Shown: positions 12,858-24,499 of the stretch, in pieces
Position numbering within the stretch: the first letter of the stretch is position 1
Layout of the letters: every line of letters begins with the position of its first letter
Assembly: GCA_022266195.1 (NCBI GenBank)
Contig: WHVY01000006.1
Span: 2,852,001-2,916,000, forward strand
Direction: 5' to 3'
Source of the DNA: Tetranychus cinnabarinus
Lineage: Eukaryota; Arthropoda; Arachnida; Trombidiformes; Tetranychidae
Length of the DNA stretch: 64,000 nucleotides
The notes under the pieces: model-generated
What the model saw: only the letters and a program-made list of their open reading frames with translations
What the model was told of the DNA's origin: nothing
The model's database searches: none
Made by a program: the position numbers and the translations under genes

Positions 12858-14352
12858 TCATTTGTACTTGTGCTGGTGAACAGTGGATAGAGAGTGAAGA
12901 TTTGGATATCTTGATGTCAAAGAAGAGGATGACGTCGAAGCTGTTGATGTACCTCTTTTATATTTATCGGCGACCACAAAGTTTGTCATTGGTTTACCAG
13001 CAATACCACAAGTTCCTACGCCGACCTTGCCCTCGACTGTATCCGGAGACTTGAAGATGCTTTGTTTCTTTGCTAACGAGCTAGCACCTTTCAAGTGCTT
13101 GTTCACGGCCTAAAAAAATAGAAAAAAATATTAGTAAAATATAAAAATAAGTCATTTTTTGGATTTTTTCCCAAGGCTAAAAGGACAGTCGTCAGGAGAG
13201 AAAGATAAAGAAGTAGAGAGAGAAAGAGAGAATTGAGTACGTAGATTATGGGAAAATCGAATCAAGAATAATGCTCATTATGAGTGAAAAGCACGATACA
13301 TTTGAAGTATTGATAAGGTTGATCATCAGTACCACCAGGTCAATGTCCTCAATGTTTGTAATCGAATTGATCAATTGTTCCTTGTGCTCAAGCTTTTAAT
13401 CACTCACAAAAACTTTACCAAATTCATCAGATCATCTGGAAACTTGAAGGGTAGATCAAGCAACTTGATAGTTTCATTTATTTAGGTGGATGAATAAATT
13501 GTGGTAAATAATAATAAAAATATACTCATATGAAATAGAGGCTTTTTAAAAATTTGCAACTGTAAAACTTACTTTTTGATTGAACTGTTGCCATTTACTC
13601 TTTTCTTTTTCACGTTCCTCTTCCAATTCCTTGATACGATTTTGCTTTTTTTGTTGCTTCTTTTTTAAATAATCTCTATGTTGTTGTACTTGCAAACGCT
13701 TTTGTTTCGTATTTATTTGAGAAGATGATGATGGGTCAGACCTGTTGCCTTTGGCTCCACGCGCACCCAGCCCACTAGTATCGATTTTCATTTTCTTCTT
13801 ACTGCCTTGGGTTGGTTTTAATAAAGTGACTAAGCAAACTTCAGATACTTTTGTTTTTCCATTGGGTAAACTAGAGAATATCACATTACATTGGCCATCG
13901 CTCATGACATCTTCTATTTCAGCTTCATAGAATCTAGGGGTAAAAATGAGTAAATAATTAGACACGGAATTTCCTCAGATCTTAAAATGTACTTACTGTC
14001 CATCTGCTGACCATGGAGCCATTACAATATCTCCTGATTGAAAATTGTGTCTTATCTCGGAGCTTTGAGGAATAACGCTGGTTTCAGTTTCTTCTTCGTA
14101 GGTCCCTTCAGCTGCCATGAGATTTTTGGTCAACATAATGACCTCCTATGAAATGAAGAGAGCAAATCATGAGTATATGATGAATATTTCTATAAAATTC
14201 AACATTAAAGGATAACAATATCTTACCTCTAAATCAGATTTCAATTTGAGTAACTCTTCATTACTAGGATCCGCTGCTATTGCAGCTTCAGCCTGTTGAA
14301 GTTGAATTTGATAATTACGAAGGTTAGCTGCTAGATCTTCTCCAGAAGACAT
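12858..14352 (-). CDS. SMNDC1: Survival motor neuron domain-containing protein 1 (SPF30)
   Basis: Splicing factor needed for spliceosome maturation (tri-snRNP joining); nuclear. Four exons, 14227-14352, 13997-14145, 13573-13933 and 12858-13109, join in frame to 295 aa (human protein 238). The N-terminal helix (NLRNYQIQLQQAEAAI) is followed by EVIMLTKNL. A Tudor domain runs from about SGDIVMAPWSADGQFYEAEI. A basic coiled-coil segment (LKKKQQKKQNRIKELEEERE, then KWQQFNQK) follows. The diagnostic C-terminal block SIFKSPDTVEGKVGVGTCGI is clear. Extra length lies in a Lys/Ser/Gln-rich insert after the Tudor domain and in a Ser-rich C-terminal tail. The Tudor aromatic-cage positions look altered relative to SMN. 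Confidence 0.93.
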
Positions 14353-15620
14353 TTTGGATGATAAATTAAGGAAGTGGACAAAAATTTACTAATGTGACAC
14401 AAGTTAGACCAACACAAAAATAAACAACAACCAAAAGAAAAATGTGTTATTTCGCTTAATTTATCAGTAGGTGGCGCATCGCAAATAAGCTTCTTCAATA
14501 ATCTTAGCAAAGCAGATTAAGCACGAATTACGAATGGCAAAGGTTACTAATTATTAAAATAATAATAAAATACACGCAGGAGACGTTTAAAGCGATTACT
14601 CATTTTCGCTTAGTGATGTAAAACACTTTAATTCATAAAGCTGCTTAACTTGTGATTATTTAGTTCAAAAATGTATCCTCAATGAAAAAAATTATATGGT
14701 AAATTAGTAAACTAAATTTATCATGAATAAAAAACGCATTGATTGAAACAGATGGTCGCGGTAAATAAAATTTTTATCGAAACATGAATTTAGTGAAAGT
14801 GAAATAGCAATTTAAAATCAATACTTTTGTTTTTATTAATGGACCTAACGTTATAATAAAGGGGTTAAATTTTATCCTTAAAGACACGAACAGTTTTACA
14901 GAAATAGGAGAAATCTTAGTTAAGCGTCAAATTGAGCGAAATTATTCAGGTTGAAGTATATAATGACAGTAAACTGGGTAAGTATACACTGATGCAGATA
15001 GAAAGAAAGAGAGGGAAAGATAAAAACATTTGAAGTGTGAAGGAAAAAAAATGGCATTTTCAGTAGAGACAAAAGGGATCATCTAATGATTTTTAGACAA
15101 AATCCTCTGATTAATGTGTTTTTATCCGACCTATGAGCTCTGGGATCAGAAGTACAATTTAATTTTGTTTCATCATGAATGATAGGGTGAGTTTTCGTGT
15201 TTTTCATGTTTTATGTATGTATGCATGTATGTAATTAATGTAAGTGTTGTGTGTTTTGTAATGGTAATGGGGAGATGGATAGGAGAGATGGTGATTTGTT
15301 GTATAAATTCTTCAAGTTGTACGATGAATGATGTCCTTTTCCAGGTGGACTGAAAAAATGTTTTCTCTTTAGCTTTGCTTTTTATCACTCTACATTTGAT
15401 TTGAATTGAGTGGTAAAAGAGGTGGCATGATGAGAGAGAAACGATGATGAAGATGACAATGAAGTTTACCAGCTCGGTTTTGTAATAGTCAAAATTTGTA
15501 TTTGAAAAGACGAATGAAGGCTGGACCGTTAGATCATTTTGTGTAGTATCAATATAGTTTCACATCTTCTTTTGTTTTATTTCTTTCATGTATTCAATTC
15601 AACGTTCTGCTTTTAGGAGG
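14353..15620. other. Interval between SMNDC1 and GLYR1
   Basis: About 1.3 kb containing the SMNDC1 promoter and, at its right end, the GLYR1 3'UTR (both genes on the minus strand). A 71-codon open frame within 15173-15388 is low-complexity and is taken as UTR. Nothing else can be supported. Confidence 0.45.
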
Positions 15621-18460
15621 TTAGAATCTCGATCTGATATAAACAGCGGCAACATCGTGGTCACTATATCCCAAATGTTTAGCATGCTTAAAGACCTCGT
15701 TAGTTGATGCAGTAATAGGTAAGGGATGTTCATAAGCTTCACCCAACTGCAAAGCTAGTCTGAGATCTTTTTGCATATGTGTCAATGGCATTTCGGTTGC
15801 AAAACCACCTTCAATCATTCCTTTGCCCTTGGATATCAATGTATGACAATTGAGTGGCGAAATTGAAAGAATTTCAAGTAAATCTTTCTGGGATAATCCA
15901 GTTCTGTCTGCTAGAGCCATACTTTCTGCTAATGACCCGATAAGATTACCCATAAGCATGGAAATCAAAAGTCCCATTTTTGAAGCGTCACCTACTTGAT
16001 TACCCAAATAGAAATTATGACTGCTTATGGCTTGGAAACAGGTATTGCAGTCGTCGTATAATGATCTTTCTCCTGCTACTAGAGCACTAAGATTACCGTC
16101 CTCGGCGTGCTTTTTACCTCCAGAAATGAGATGCACCTCTAAATAGCGACCACCTCGAGCTACAATAGCTTCATTAACATCATTACTGGTATCTGGTCCT
16201 ATTGATGTCAATTCTACATATCCTTTACCCGATTTCATTTCAGCTAGAACACCACAATTACCAAAAACGATTTCCTTGACTGCATGCGGATCAGCTAAAC
16301 ATGAGAAAGTTACGTCTGATGCAGCGACGACGTCAGCTGGAGTAGTTGCCTTGGTTGCTCCTGCTTTAATAAAATCTTTACATTTACTTGGAGTCCTATT
16401 CCAAACAGTTACTGAATGTCCAGAGTTGAGAAGATTTTTGAGGAGTCTTTGACCCATAAATCCAAGTCCGATGAAACCAAATTTAAGGGATGAAGCTTTA
16501 ATATTCTTGGCCTTTTCTGATACAGAACCAATATCAAGCTCATTTTGATTGTTAAGTGCATTTGAATTATCAAGAAGATAGTTGGAAGTTCTAGCTAAAA
16601 TGTTACGAGCAGTCTTACTAGGTGATTTAGGTGCTGGGGAAGATGTACTTGAAATATCCTCTGATGGAGTTGTCTTGCTTCTTTTAACTGGTGGGGTAGC
16701 GGTGTCCTCGTCGTTGGCGGCTGGCGAAGATGTAGATGCATTCTCAGTATTATTGAGTCCTGTTGATCTTCTAGCTTTATGTTTGAAAGGCGTACGACTA
16801 TAATCTCGTTGATGGGACGAGGATGGAGTGGCACTCGTTGAGTTTTTCTCTTTTTCTTTTTCTTTTTTCTTATCTTCTTTTTTGTCTTCTTTTTTGTCTT
16901 CCTTCTTTTCTTCTTTCTTTTCTTTTTTATCGTCTTTCTTCTCAGCCTTCTCAGCCTTTTCAGCCTTCTCAGCCTTCTCTGACTCTTTGTTTCCTTCTTT
17001 CTGATTTGTTTTGGAATCTAAAGTTGAAATGTGAATGGAAAATAATCAGAAAAAATTAAAAATATCAAGGTTAAGATCTTTTGTAATCAAGATTATACAT
17101 GATGAAAACGGAAAATTTATGAGAAATGATTGAAAATGGTGATCCAAAAAATAACAAAAGCTGATTGGGAAGAAGCCAAGTTATTATTAAGCAGTTCAGT
17201 TGAGATCTGAGAAAGGAAAATTATCTTAGGAATTTTGGCGGACATAAAAGACATTATTTTTTATAAAATGCATATTGGACTCTTGATTGACCTGCAATAT
17301 CTAAGTTATCTCGAAGTTAAAAACAAAGCCAGAGAATTAATAGTCAGTTGGTTAGATGTCATACACGAATTCGACAATGAAAGTCAAAGGTTAAAAGAAC
17401 GGTGTCTATAAGATGCGTTCTGAAAAAGAGACAACTCTTTAAAGACCCAACCTCAGAAAGTATATCCTAAAACCTAACAGAATTGGTACAATTCGCGGAA
17501 GAAGTGCTTTATACCTCGTTAAATGAATATTGAGAAAAAGAGGAACGGGCACAATGGGAACAAAAAAAGACAAGTGTAAAACAAAAATTGAAACGTGAAC
17601 ATAAATGCAAACGAGACAGGAAAAAGCAAGCGAGGGAAAAATAAGGAAGAAAAAGGTAATACACATAAGATGGCTGGGACTATGGGATAGATATGTGTAA
17701 TTTATCAAAGAAGAGGGAAAGATGAAGAGAAAGTAGCTGGGAACATGCGTAGGGTGTGTTAGCGCCAAACGGCTGTGACCGCCGATAGTAGGGAAGAAAA
17801 CTGAGGGAGCAAGCAGAGTAAAGGAAAGGGGGTAGGAAAAGGTGATAGGGAAGAAATGAATATGATGGCGGTGAATGAAATTTTTGAGGTTACAAGCTGA
17901 CGATCTTCCTCCGGAAAAATGAACTAACCTCCTGCTGCAGAACTGGAAGCGATCTCTCCGCTTTTAGAGGGTATTTCACTTGACTTAACCGTCTTGGTAT
18001 TACTTAAATCATCTTTAGGGTCTTTACTTGATACTTCTTCCCCATTATCATCATTATCTACTTCACCACTAGATTCCTGACCTTTTTCGGCGCTAGATTT
18101 TTCAGTGAGAGGTGCCATTGGAATATCACCAGTTCCACCTTTTTTAATATATTCCTCCATAGCGTCAATGGCCTCCTTAAATGCATTACTTTTGTTCAAT
18201 TTGCAAAACTGTTCCTTGAACTCTTTGTAAGGTTTAATTGCTTCCTCAGGTATCCAAGCAAAATTATTTGAACCAAAAAAGTAAACACATTGGGTTGGTT
18301 TATTCCGATAATTTCCTGGAGGTCTTTTGATGTTAGGTAACGAGGGGTCAACTATTTTACCAGGCCAAGGGCTAAATCCTTTCATTTTTGCCCAAACCAA
18401 ATCACCAATGGTATATTTGGAGCCAGAAACGGCTGGTGAAGAAGTTACTTTATTATCCAT
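15621..18460 (-). CDS. GLYR1: GLYR1 / NPAC, PWWP plus beta-hydroxyacid-dehydrogenase-like nucleosome factor
   Basis: Chromatin factor (NPAC/NDF) that reads nucleosomes through PWWP and partners LSD2/KDM1B in animals. Two exons, 17929-18460 and 15621-17017, join in phase 1 over a 911-bp intron, giving 642 aa (human 553). The PWWP domain starts near residue 16 (IGDLVWAKMKGFSPWPGKIV). A very Lys/Glu-rich middle follows, with repeated KKEDKKEDKK and AEKAEK units, then a Ser/Thr/Pro linker. The Rossmann motif GFIGLGFMG sits near residue 357, followed by VTVWNRTPSKC. The conserved C-terminus includes KDLRLALQLGEA and the terminal DVAAVYIRSRF. The segment that carries the catalytic Lys and Asn in active enzymes reads GDASKMGLLISM here, so it is probably catalytically dead, as in vertebrates. 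Start ATG 18460 gives the family-like N-terminus. Confidence 0.94.
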
Positions 18461-20465
18461 TTGTGGTCACTTCGTCTGTCAGTTTCGATCAATTTAATTA
18501 GATACCGATGAAGGTTTTAAAGTTGGTAATGTATACACATAAATTAGTACGATAAACAGAAACTCAGAACACCAACCAAATTTTCAACAGATTTATTTAA
18601 GAAAGATTTGGTTCAATTTTTGAATCAATGTTAGATTTTTAGGCGCCATCTTTCTTTTATTGGCTTAAGAAGTTCATAGTCAAGTTTTAACCGGTCTATT
18701 CAAAATTAAGTCACCAGTTAACTATTTAAAGATTCAAATTCACTAAATATAACAATTAAAGCACAGATAAAATGAGTTGATTAAATGTCATTCAATAAAA
18801 AGTCACAAATAAAATAATTAACTGTTGACCAAGCTGATAAATAATTGTAGGAACATTTATTAACGGAAAATTCACTCGGGGTTTTCAAAAAAAGGGGGAA
18901 GAGAAAAACAAAGTTTATTCTCTAAGGGTTGGTAGATGGAGCAAGTATCGATAATGCTGTGAAAATAGACTTGTTTGGCTAATTTCAACGAAAATTATTA
19001 ATTTTAACTTAAGCTAACAAAAAGATTATTGTGACAGATGTGACAATTAATAAATTAAGGCGAATATCAATGTAATCTTGTTGCAACTTGAAAATTGCTA
19101 TTCAATCATTCGGTCCGAAGGTTTAATTGTTATCATCAATATTATTGCTAAACTCATCGAGTCTGTTTCTTTCATTGTTTGATTGTGTTAAAACCATTTT
19201 ACTATTCACCACTTCAATTGAAAATCTAAAGATCAATCAATCTCTGTAGTATCAACATATTGTAATTAATTTCAGATTAATTGTTATCTCTTCAATCTGA
19301 CTGGACTTGCCTTCAAATAGTGTTTTTAATATGGTACTTGATTTATTTCCTGTGAGAAGATTGTCAAAATAAGTTCCTTGCTTTTACTTTTCATCATTAT
19401 TGACTATTACGTATGTTTTCAATTTTAAGACAATTTGAAACAATCAGCCGATTCAACAGTAATCAATGGGATCTAATAGTGAGATGTTGAGCACAATGAC
19501 GTAGATAATGACGACAATCAATTAGAGTTCATCTGTTGATTGGTTTAATAAATTAACTTTGTAGACAGAATCAATAATAGATAAGATTCTGGGATCCACC
19601 ATAAAATTCTTCATTTTCTTTCCTTGTGAGTGTTGAAGAAGCTGTCAATTTCAAAGATAATTGATTAACACTCATCATCGCACATTCATTATTGCATAAT
19701 CAACTGAAAATTAATTTTCTCCTTCATTGAAGATTGTCACCCCACAGAACTAAAAGGAACGGTCATCCAAAATATTGTCAATGCTGGTGAATTGTTAATT
19801 TTTTTGGTGATTCCTGGTAAAGGCTCGACTCGATCATGTCCCTCGGTTATGATTAACAAAAGCTAGTGCCCTAGCAACTCTGATTAGCTCAACATTCTAG
19901 GAGATTAAAATGTTTTTCATTGCAATTTTACAATGATTGAACCCATCAATTGAGCTGCACGGTTACATATTTTTCTTGAGAAAAAACATTTTATCAGAAA
20001 TCTTGGTGTTTATGCAATAACTGCTAACTGTTGAACATTGATCAGTTTCATTCTGCGTGCTCATTGACTCGTTGACACAATTGATTGCTGACAGTTGAAA
20101 TTTACGAAGGCACTTTTAGCTTGCTTAGAATCAATCAAATACATTGTGATTGCAATCTAAGTGATTGTAATATCTACAGAAAGGACTTTTCAAACTCAAA
20201 TGACCTTGTCAATGAGCACTAGGCAACAAGCGAATTGATATTTCTGTTGCAGAATTTTCTGATTGAGTTAAAGTTGATGAGACAGCATTTGGTTGCTGAA
20301 TAAATAATGTCAAGTCTGGGATAGAGTATGGAGAAAAGTAGCCTTTAATGAGAAATGAAAGAAAGTAGCGAGGTATATAATTACGAATTGAAAATGGTCC
20401 AAGAATTTATATTGACATGAAATTGGAATTGGAAATAAAATATGAAAATGAAAGAATATAGATTG
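18461..20465. other. Intergenic region upstream of GLYR1
   Basis: About 2 kb of AT-rich sequence between the GLYR1 start and the left edge of the UGT inverted duplication. No ORF, RNA gene or repeat could be supported. GLYR1 promoter sequence is expected next to 18460. Confidence 0.45.
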
Positions 20466-22162
20466 ATTAAAGATATATAGTGGCTCATGCCAGATTGAGT
20501 AATAGTTAGGACTCAATTAGAATTGATGGTTCATTCCAAACTGGTGATATTTTACCAGATTTATCTTGCGATGTTGTTGTTGTTGTTGTATTATTTCCAT
20601 TCATATTGTTTGTCATGTTATTAACTGTTATGTTTCCATTCATGTTTCCATTCATGTTAATCGTCCTTTGATTATTGTCATTCATTTCAACTTGTGAAGA
20701 AGGTACTGTTTGTCCAACTGTCTTTACTGGTGGTGATGTTATTGTTTTTTTAGTTGCTTTCGATAATTTATCCAATGGTCCATTTTTAACCACTTCAATT
20801 AGCTTCTCATTTAAAATATCATGACTTTTTGTTTCTCTTAAATGTTTACCAATCAATTCAACTCTTTTAATTAATTCTTTATCATTAAGAATTTCATCAA
20901 TACCATTCAATAATTCACTTTCAGTTACTCGATAGGGTAAGAAAAATTTACCAATCTTCTTGTCAACAGCTCGTCGTCCATTATCATGTTGATCACCAAA
21001 TAATGGCATAACAATAAAAGGTTTACCAAAATAAATTGTCTCAATGAAACTGTTATTACCACCATGATGTATAACCATATCAACACGAGGCATTATCTTC
21101 ATTTGATTCAAATATTTTGATCCAACCATATTATCAGGTAATACAATTTTATCATGGTGTATACCCTTTGATACAATAAACTTGTGTGGTGATTTACCCA
21201 ATATGCCAATTAATCGACTCATCAATTTATAATTTGATGTTCCAAGTGAACCAAGGGAAAATAGTATAATCTTTGAATCAGCATTCTCTTTAAAGAGACT
21301 TTCATCTATTCCAAGTGGTATATCATCACTTCCTCGTACCATATGATCAACTCTAAACCATTTATCTGGAACTGGACCAAATTCAGAATAATCTAAATCC
21401 TCTGGATAAGGATATAAATTTAAATATGGTGATTTACCAAGTATAGAGAAATCAAGACGATCCTCTGTCTCTGGATCAATTCCTTTAGATCGAAACAAAT
21501 CGTCAAATTGTTTTTTAATAACAGCCAAACTATCATTAAATGCCAAACGTAGTCTCTCAAATTCTGAAGGATCATCATTTATTCCAAGAGCTGATGAATA
21601 TGGTGGTACATTTGGTCCCCAATAAGCAATCAATGGACTGGTTGACCATAGAACCACATAAGGTATTCCAGAATTAATAATTGCAGGAACAGAAACCCAA
21701 AAATCAAATATAATCAAATCTGGTTTCATTCTTTCAAGAATCACTGTATATTGATCATCTGTTTTTAACAAATAATCATAAAAATTTTCATTACTTGGCA
21801 CATTTAAATGAATAAATTTTTCAATTGTCTCCATATCAAATACTCGTGATCTTTCCTCCATGAATTTACCCCATTTTTCTTGAGGATCTCTATCAGCTTC
21901 AAAACCATCAGCAACAATTGATTCAATACCAAAATTATTTCCTGCAACAGCTTTTGTCCAATTTTTTGGTACAACAAAAATACATTCATGATTATATTTT
22001 TGTAATATTTTAGCCAAACCAATACAAGCATTTACATGTCCATGCCTAATGAAAACAATTACATAATAATAATGTAAAAATGTTGAAATATTTTTATATA
22101 AATAAATCAAGAAATAAAATAATATCAAGACTTACCCGTCCATAGGAAGAAATGCAATTTTT

Positions 22163-22494
22163 GGTAAGGTCCTAGGATTGGTAACACTGGCGTGGCTTCA
22201 CAAGACTTTTAAATTTCTATCCAATGGAATTGACTCCGAGTTTCTTGGTGAGTTGAAGCTTTATTGACACTGTTAAATCCACTAATATTAAATTATTGTT
22301 TATTATGGACAGTCCTAAATAAAAAATAAAACAAAAAAACAAGGTTAACAAGGGTAAACAGAGGGTTGCTTGAAGGATTGAAGTACTTACTTTTACTCAC
22401 TGTATTACTGGTGGTGGAGGTGGAGGTGGAGGTGGTGGTGAAGATGAACATGAAGATGAGTTGAAACTGAACATGATTAATCAAGATGTATTCA
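22163..22494 (+). repeat. Left terminal inverted repeat of the Merlin element
   Basis: Matches the reverse complement of 23662-23994 with only a handful of differences over about 330 bp. It contains a GGTGGA-type purine-rich repeat near 22428-22440. Identity stops at the sequence GTATTCA near 22494. Confidence 0.92.
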
Positions 22495-22644
22495 AAATAA
22501 AGGAAAACACAATTTAGATTGAAAATGGTTATGGAAATGAAGTTGACTAAGTGATGACTAATTACTTTATAATATCCTGGTCTTTCTGGTAGAAGACTAT
22601 GGCATATTGGCGGGTTAATCATTATTTTTGCAATTCAGTAAAGC

Positions 22645-23628
22645 ATGGTTGACTCTAATTTCTTCGCCAATCTAACTAGTTTTAATTTAATTTCAAAAAT
22701 AACTCAGTTTAATGATGATGATGTTCCAGGTCATAGGTTTGCTCAGCTTCTCGAACTTTTACCACCAAAACCAACAAACACAAACAATTATTTCTGTTTT
22801 CTCAGTGAAGATTGTCCAGGTTATTTAAGTGTTGTGAAAAAATCTACATCTAAATTAAATTATATACTTCGGTGTACAATATGTAAAAAAACGATTTCTC
22901 CGACTAATGGAACTTGTTTTGAAAATATCAAGCTAAATCTTATCGAGTTTTTTGAAGTGATATTTAAATGGTGTTTGGACGAGGGGAACAAGAACACAAT
23001 CGTGGAAACTAACCTCAATAAAAATACAATTGTTAATTATTTTCAATTTTGTCGTGAGGTTGCTCTTTCTGCACTCGCTGAGTTTGAATCACAAGTTGGA
23101 GGCCTGGAAAGACATGTTGAAGTGGATGAATCATTATTATTTCGAAGAAAATATCAACGAGGAAGACTTTTGAGTAACGAGAAGAAACATGTCTGGGTAG
23201 TTGGAGGAGTAGAACGTGAGTCAGGCCGTTGTTTCATTGAAATTGTTCCTGATAGAACCATGAGTACATTAAATACTGTGATAGAACGAAATATAAAGAA
23301 AGGAACAACTGTAATAACTGACCAATGGCGAGGATATAATGATTTACAACGAATTGGCTATTTTCACAGCACTGTAAATCATAGTGTGAATTTTATAAAT
23401 CCTATGGATGAGAATGTTCATACTCAAACTGTTGAAAGGTTATGGAAAAGCTTGAAAGAAAGTGTACCAAAAGAGAGTAATGGACCAAAAAAATCAGAAT
23501 ATTTGATTGAATATTTATTTAGACGAAGATATTTTCACGGCAAGAGTAGTGGACAGAAGTTCAAGCTTATGCTTGAGTTTGTTGCTAGGCAGTTCAGAAG
23601 TCAGCTTTTTATGTTCAAAAACAATTGA
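22645..23628 (+). CDS. Merlin transposase (IS1595/ISXO2-like DDE)
   Basis: Transposase expected to cut at the TIRs and integrate the element. The 327-aa single ORF starts at ATG 22645, about 150 bp inside the left TIR. A zinc-binding-like set of Cys residues in the N-terminal third (CPGYL, CTICKK, GTCF) is typical of the ISXO2 family. The catalytic core shows VEVDES (first Asp), GTTVITDQWRGY (second Asp) and VHTQTVERLWKSLK (Glu). HSVNF and the basic RRRYF block near the C-terminus also fit. No stops or frameshifts, so it appears functional. It could have been taken for a host gene were it not for the flanking TIRs and TSD. Confidence 0.93.
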   Translation: MVDSNFFANLTSFNLISKITQFNDDDVPGHRFAQLLELLPPKPTNTNNYFCFLSEDCPGYLSVVKKSTSKLNYILRCTICKKTISPTNGTCFENIKLNLIEFFEVIFKWCLDEGNKNTIVETNLNKNTIVNYFQFCREVALSALAEFESQVGGLERHVEVDESLLFRRKYQRGRLLSNEKKHVWVVGGVERESGRCFIEIVPDRTMSTLNTVIERNIKKGTTVITDQWRGYNDLQRIGYFHSTVNHSVNFINPMDENVHTQTVERLWKSLKESVPKESNGPKKSEYLIEYLFRRRYFHGKSSGQKFKLMLEFVARQFRSQLFMFKNN

Positions 23629-23661
23629 TTTAATTTAAATAAATATAATTACCCATTATAA

Positions 23662-23994
23662 TGAATACATCTTGATTAATCATGTTCAGTTTCAACTCAT
23701 CTTCATGTTCATCTTCACCACCACCTCCACCTCCACCTCCACCACCAGTAATACAGTGAGTAAAAGTAAGTACTTCAATCCTTCAAGCAACCCTCTGTTT
23801 ACCCTTGTTAACCTTGTTTTTTTGTTTTATTTTTTATTTAGGACTGTCCATAATCAACAATAATTTAATATTAGTGAATTTAAAAGTGTCAATAAAGCTT
23901 CAACTCACCAAGAAACTCGGAGTCAATTCCATTGGATAGAAATTTAAAAGTCTTGTGAAGCCACGCCAGTGTTACCAATCCTAGGACCTTACCC
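23662..23994 (-). repeat. Right terminal inverted repeat of the Merlin element
   Basis: Inverted partner of 22163-22494, ending GGACCTTACC at 23994. It starts about 30 bp after the transposase stop. Confidence 0.92.
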
Positions 23995-24440
23995 AATTTT
24001 TAGCTTCATCTTCAATTTCAAGGTTTTCGTAGTAATGTTGATATATTAAATAATATTTATCTTGTTGATATTTTTGTTGATGTTTAAATTGATGATGATT
24101 GATATAAATTAACAAATTGTAAACTAGTACAATAGCAAAACAGTGGAACAGTCAAACAGTAAAATTGAAACTGAAACTGAAAACTTAAATTGTTGAAAAT
24201 GTTGATGTGAACTTGGTGAAATGAATTCTGAAATGAGTAACCAAGTAAAAGTAGCCAAACTAATAGTCAGAAGATGAAGCAGAAGAAGAAGAAGATAAAG
24301 AAGACACAAAAATTGTGTGCTTTTAGAGAGCAAAGGAGAGATGTAAAGATAGACAGTAAGATAGAGTAAGTGAGAGAGAAAGACAGAGACTAACTGATTA
24401 GAAGACAAAATGACAGAGTGAGAAGGTAAGAAGATGGATG

Positions 24441-24444
<4 letters not shown>

Positions 24445-24496
<52 letters not shown>
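24445..24496 (+). repeat. (GA)26 microsatellite in the left UGT 5' flank
   Basis: A pure dinucleotide run of about 26 units. The homologous position in the right arm (27811-27826) has only 8 CT units with identical flanking sequence, so it has changed length since the duplication. Confidence 0.95.

Positions 24497-24499
<3 letters not shown>

Larger units (their letters stand above)
22163..23994 (+). mobile_element. Complete Merlin-superfamily DNA transposon
   Basis: 1,832-bp element with long terminal inverted repeats of about 330 bp (starting GGTAAGGTCC) around one transposase gene. It is flanked by the apparent target-site duplication CAATTTTT (22155-22162), with CAATTTT (one T short) at 23995-24001. 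The right UGT copy preserves the empty site as a single CAATTTTT (on the minus strand). TSDs of 8-9 bp and an IS1016/IS1595-like transposase are hallmarks of Merlin. The element lies antiparallel to the UGT gene it interrupts. Near-identical TIRs and an open transposase indicate a recent, possibly autonomous copy. Confidence 0.93.
20506..24009 (-). pseudogene. UDP-glycosyltransferase, left copy, exon 1 split by a Merlin transposon
   Basis: Near-identical duplicate of the intact UGT at 28261-29922. Exon 2 (20506-22045) is fully open and keeps the donor-sugar motif HHGGNNSFIET and the FGDQHDNGRR segment. Exon 1 is broken. Its first codons (MKLK, start 24009) are separated from the rest (from 22162 to 22136) by the transposon 22163-23994. 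A remaining in-frame ATG, equivalent to Met10 of the intact copy, could start a protein lacking the first beta strand of the Rossmann fold. The open frame extending into the intron (22046-22128) is not the true N-terminus. The lack of stops in exon 2 suggests recent disruption. A few residues differ from the other copy, e.g. DDLF against DELF and DPETED against DPDSED. Either a very young pseudogene or a copy with an altered N-terminus. Confidence 0.85.

Noticed and set aside
22046..22128. Open N-terminal extension of the left UGT (hydrophobic residues before HGHVN)
   Set aside because: It is the read-through of the 90-bp intron; the intact copy shows GT and AG borders joining MDG to HGHVN.
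22293..23863. Two similar open frames at the ends of the transposon (22293-22622 minus, 23672-23863 plus)
   Set aside because: They are the same frame in the two inverted terminal repeats, not paralogous genes.
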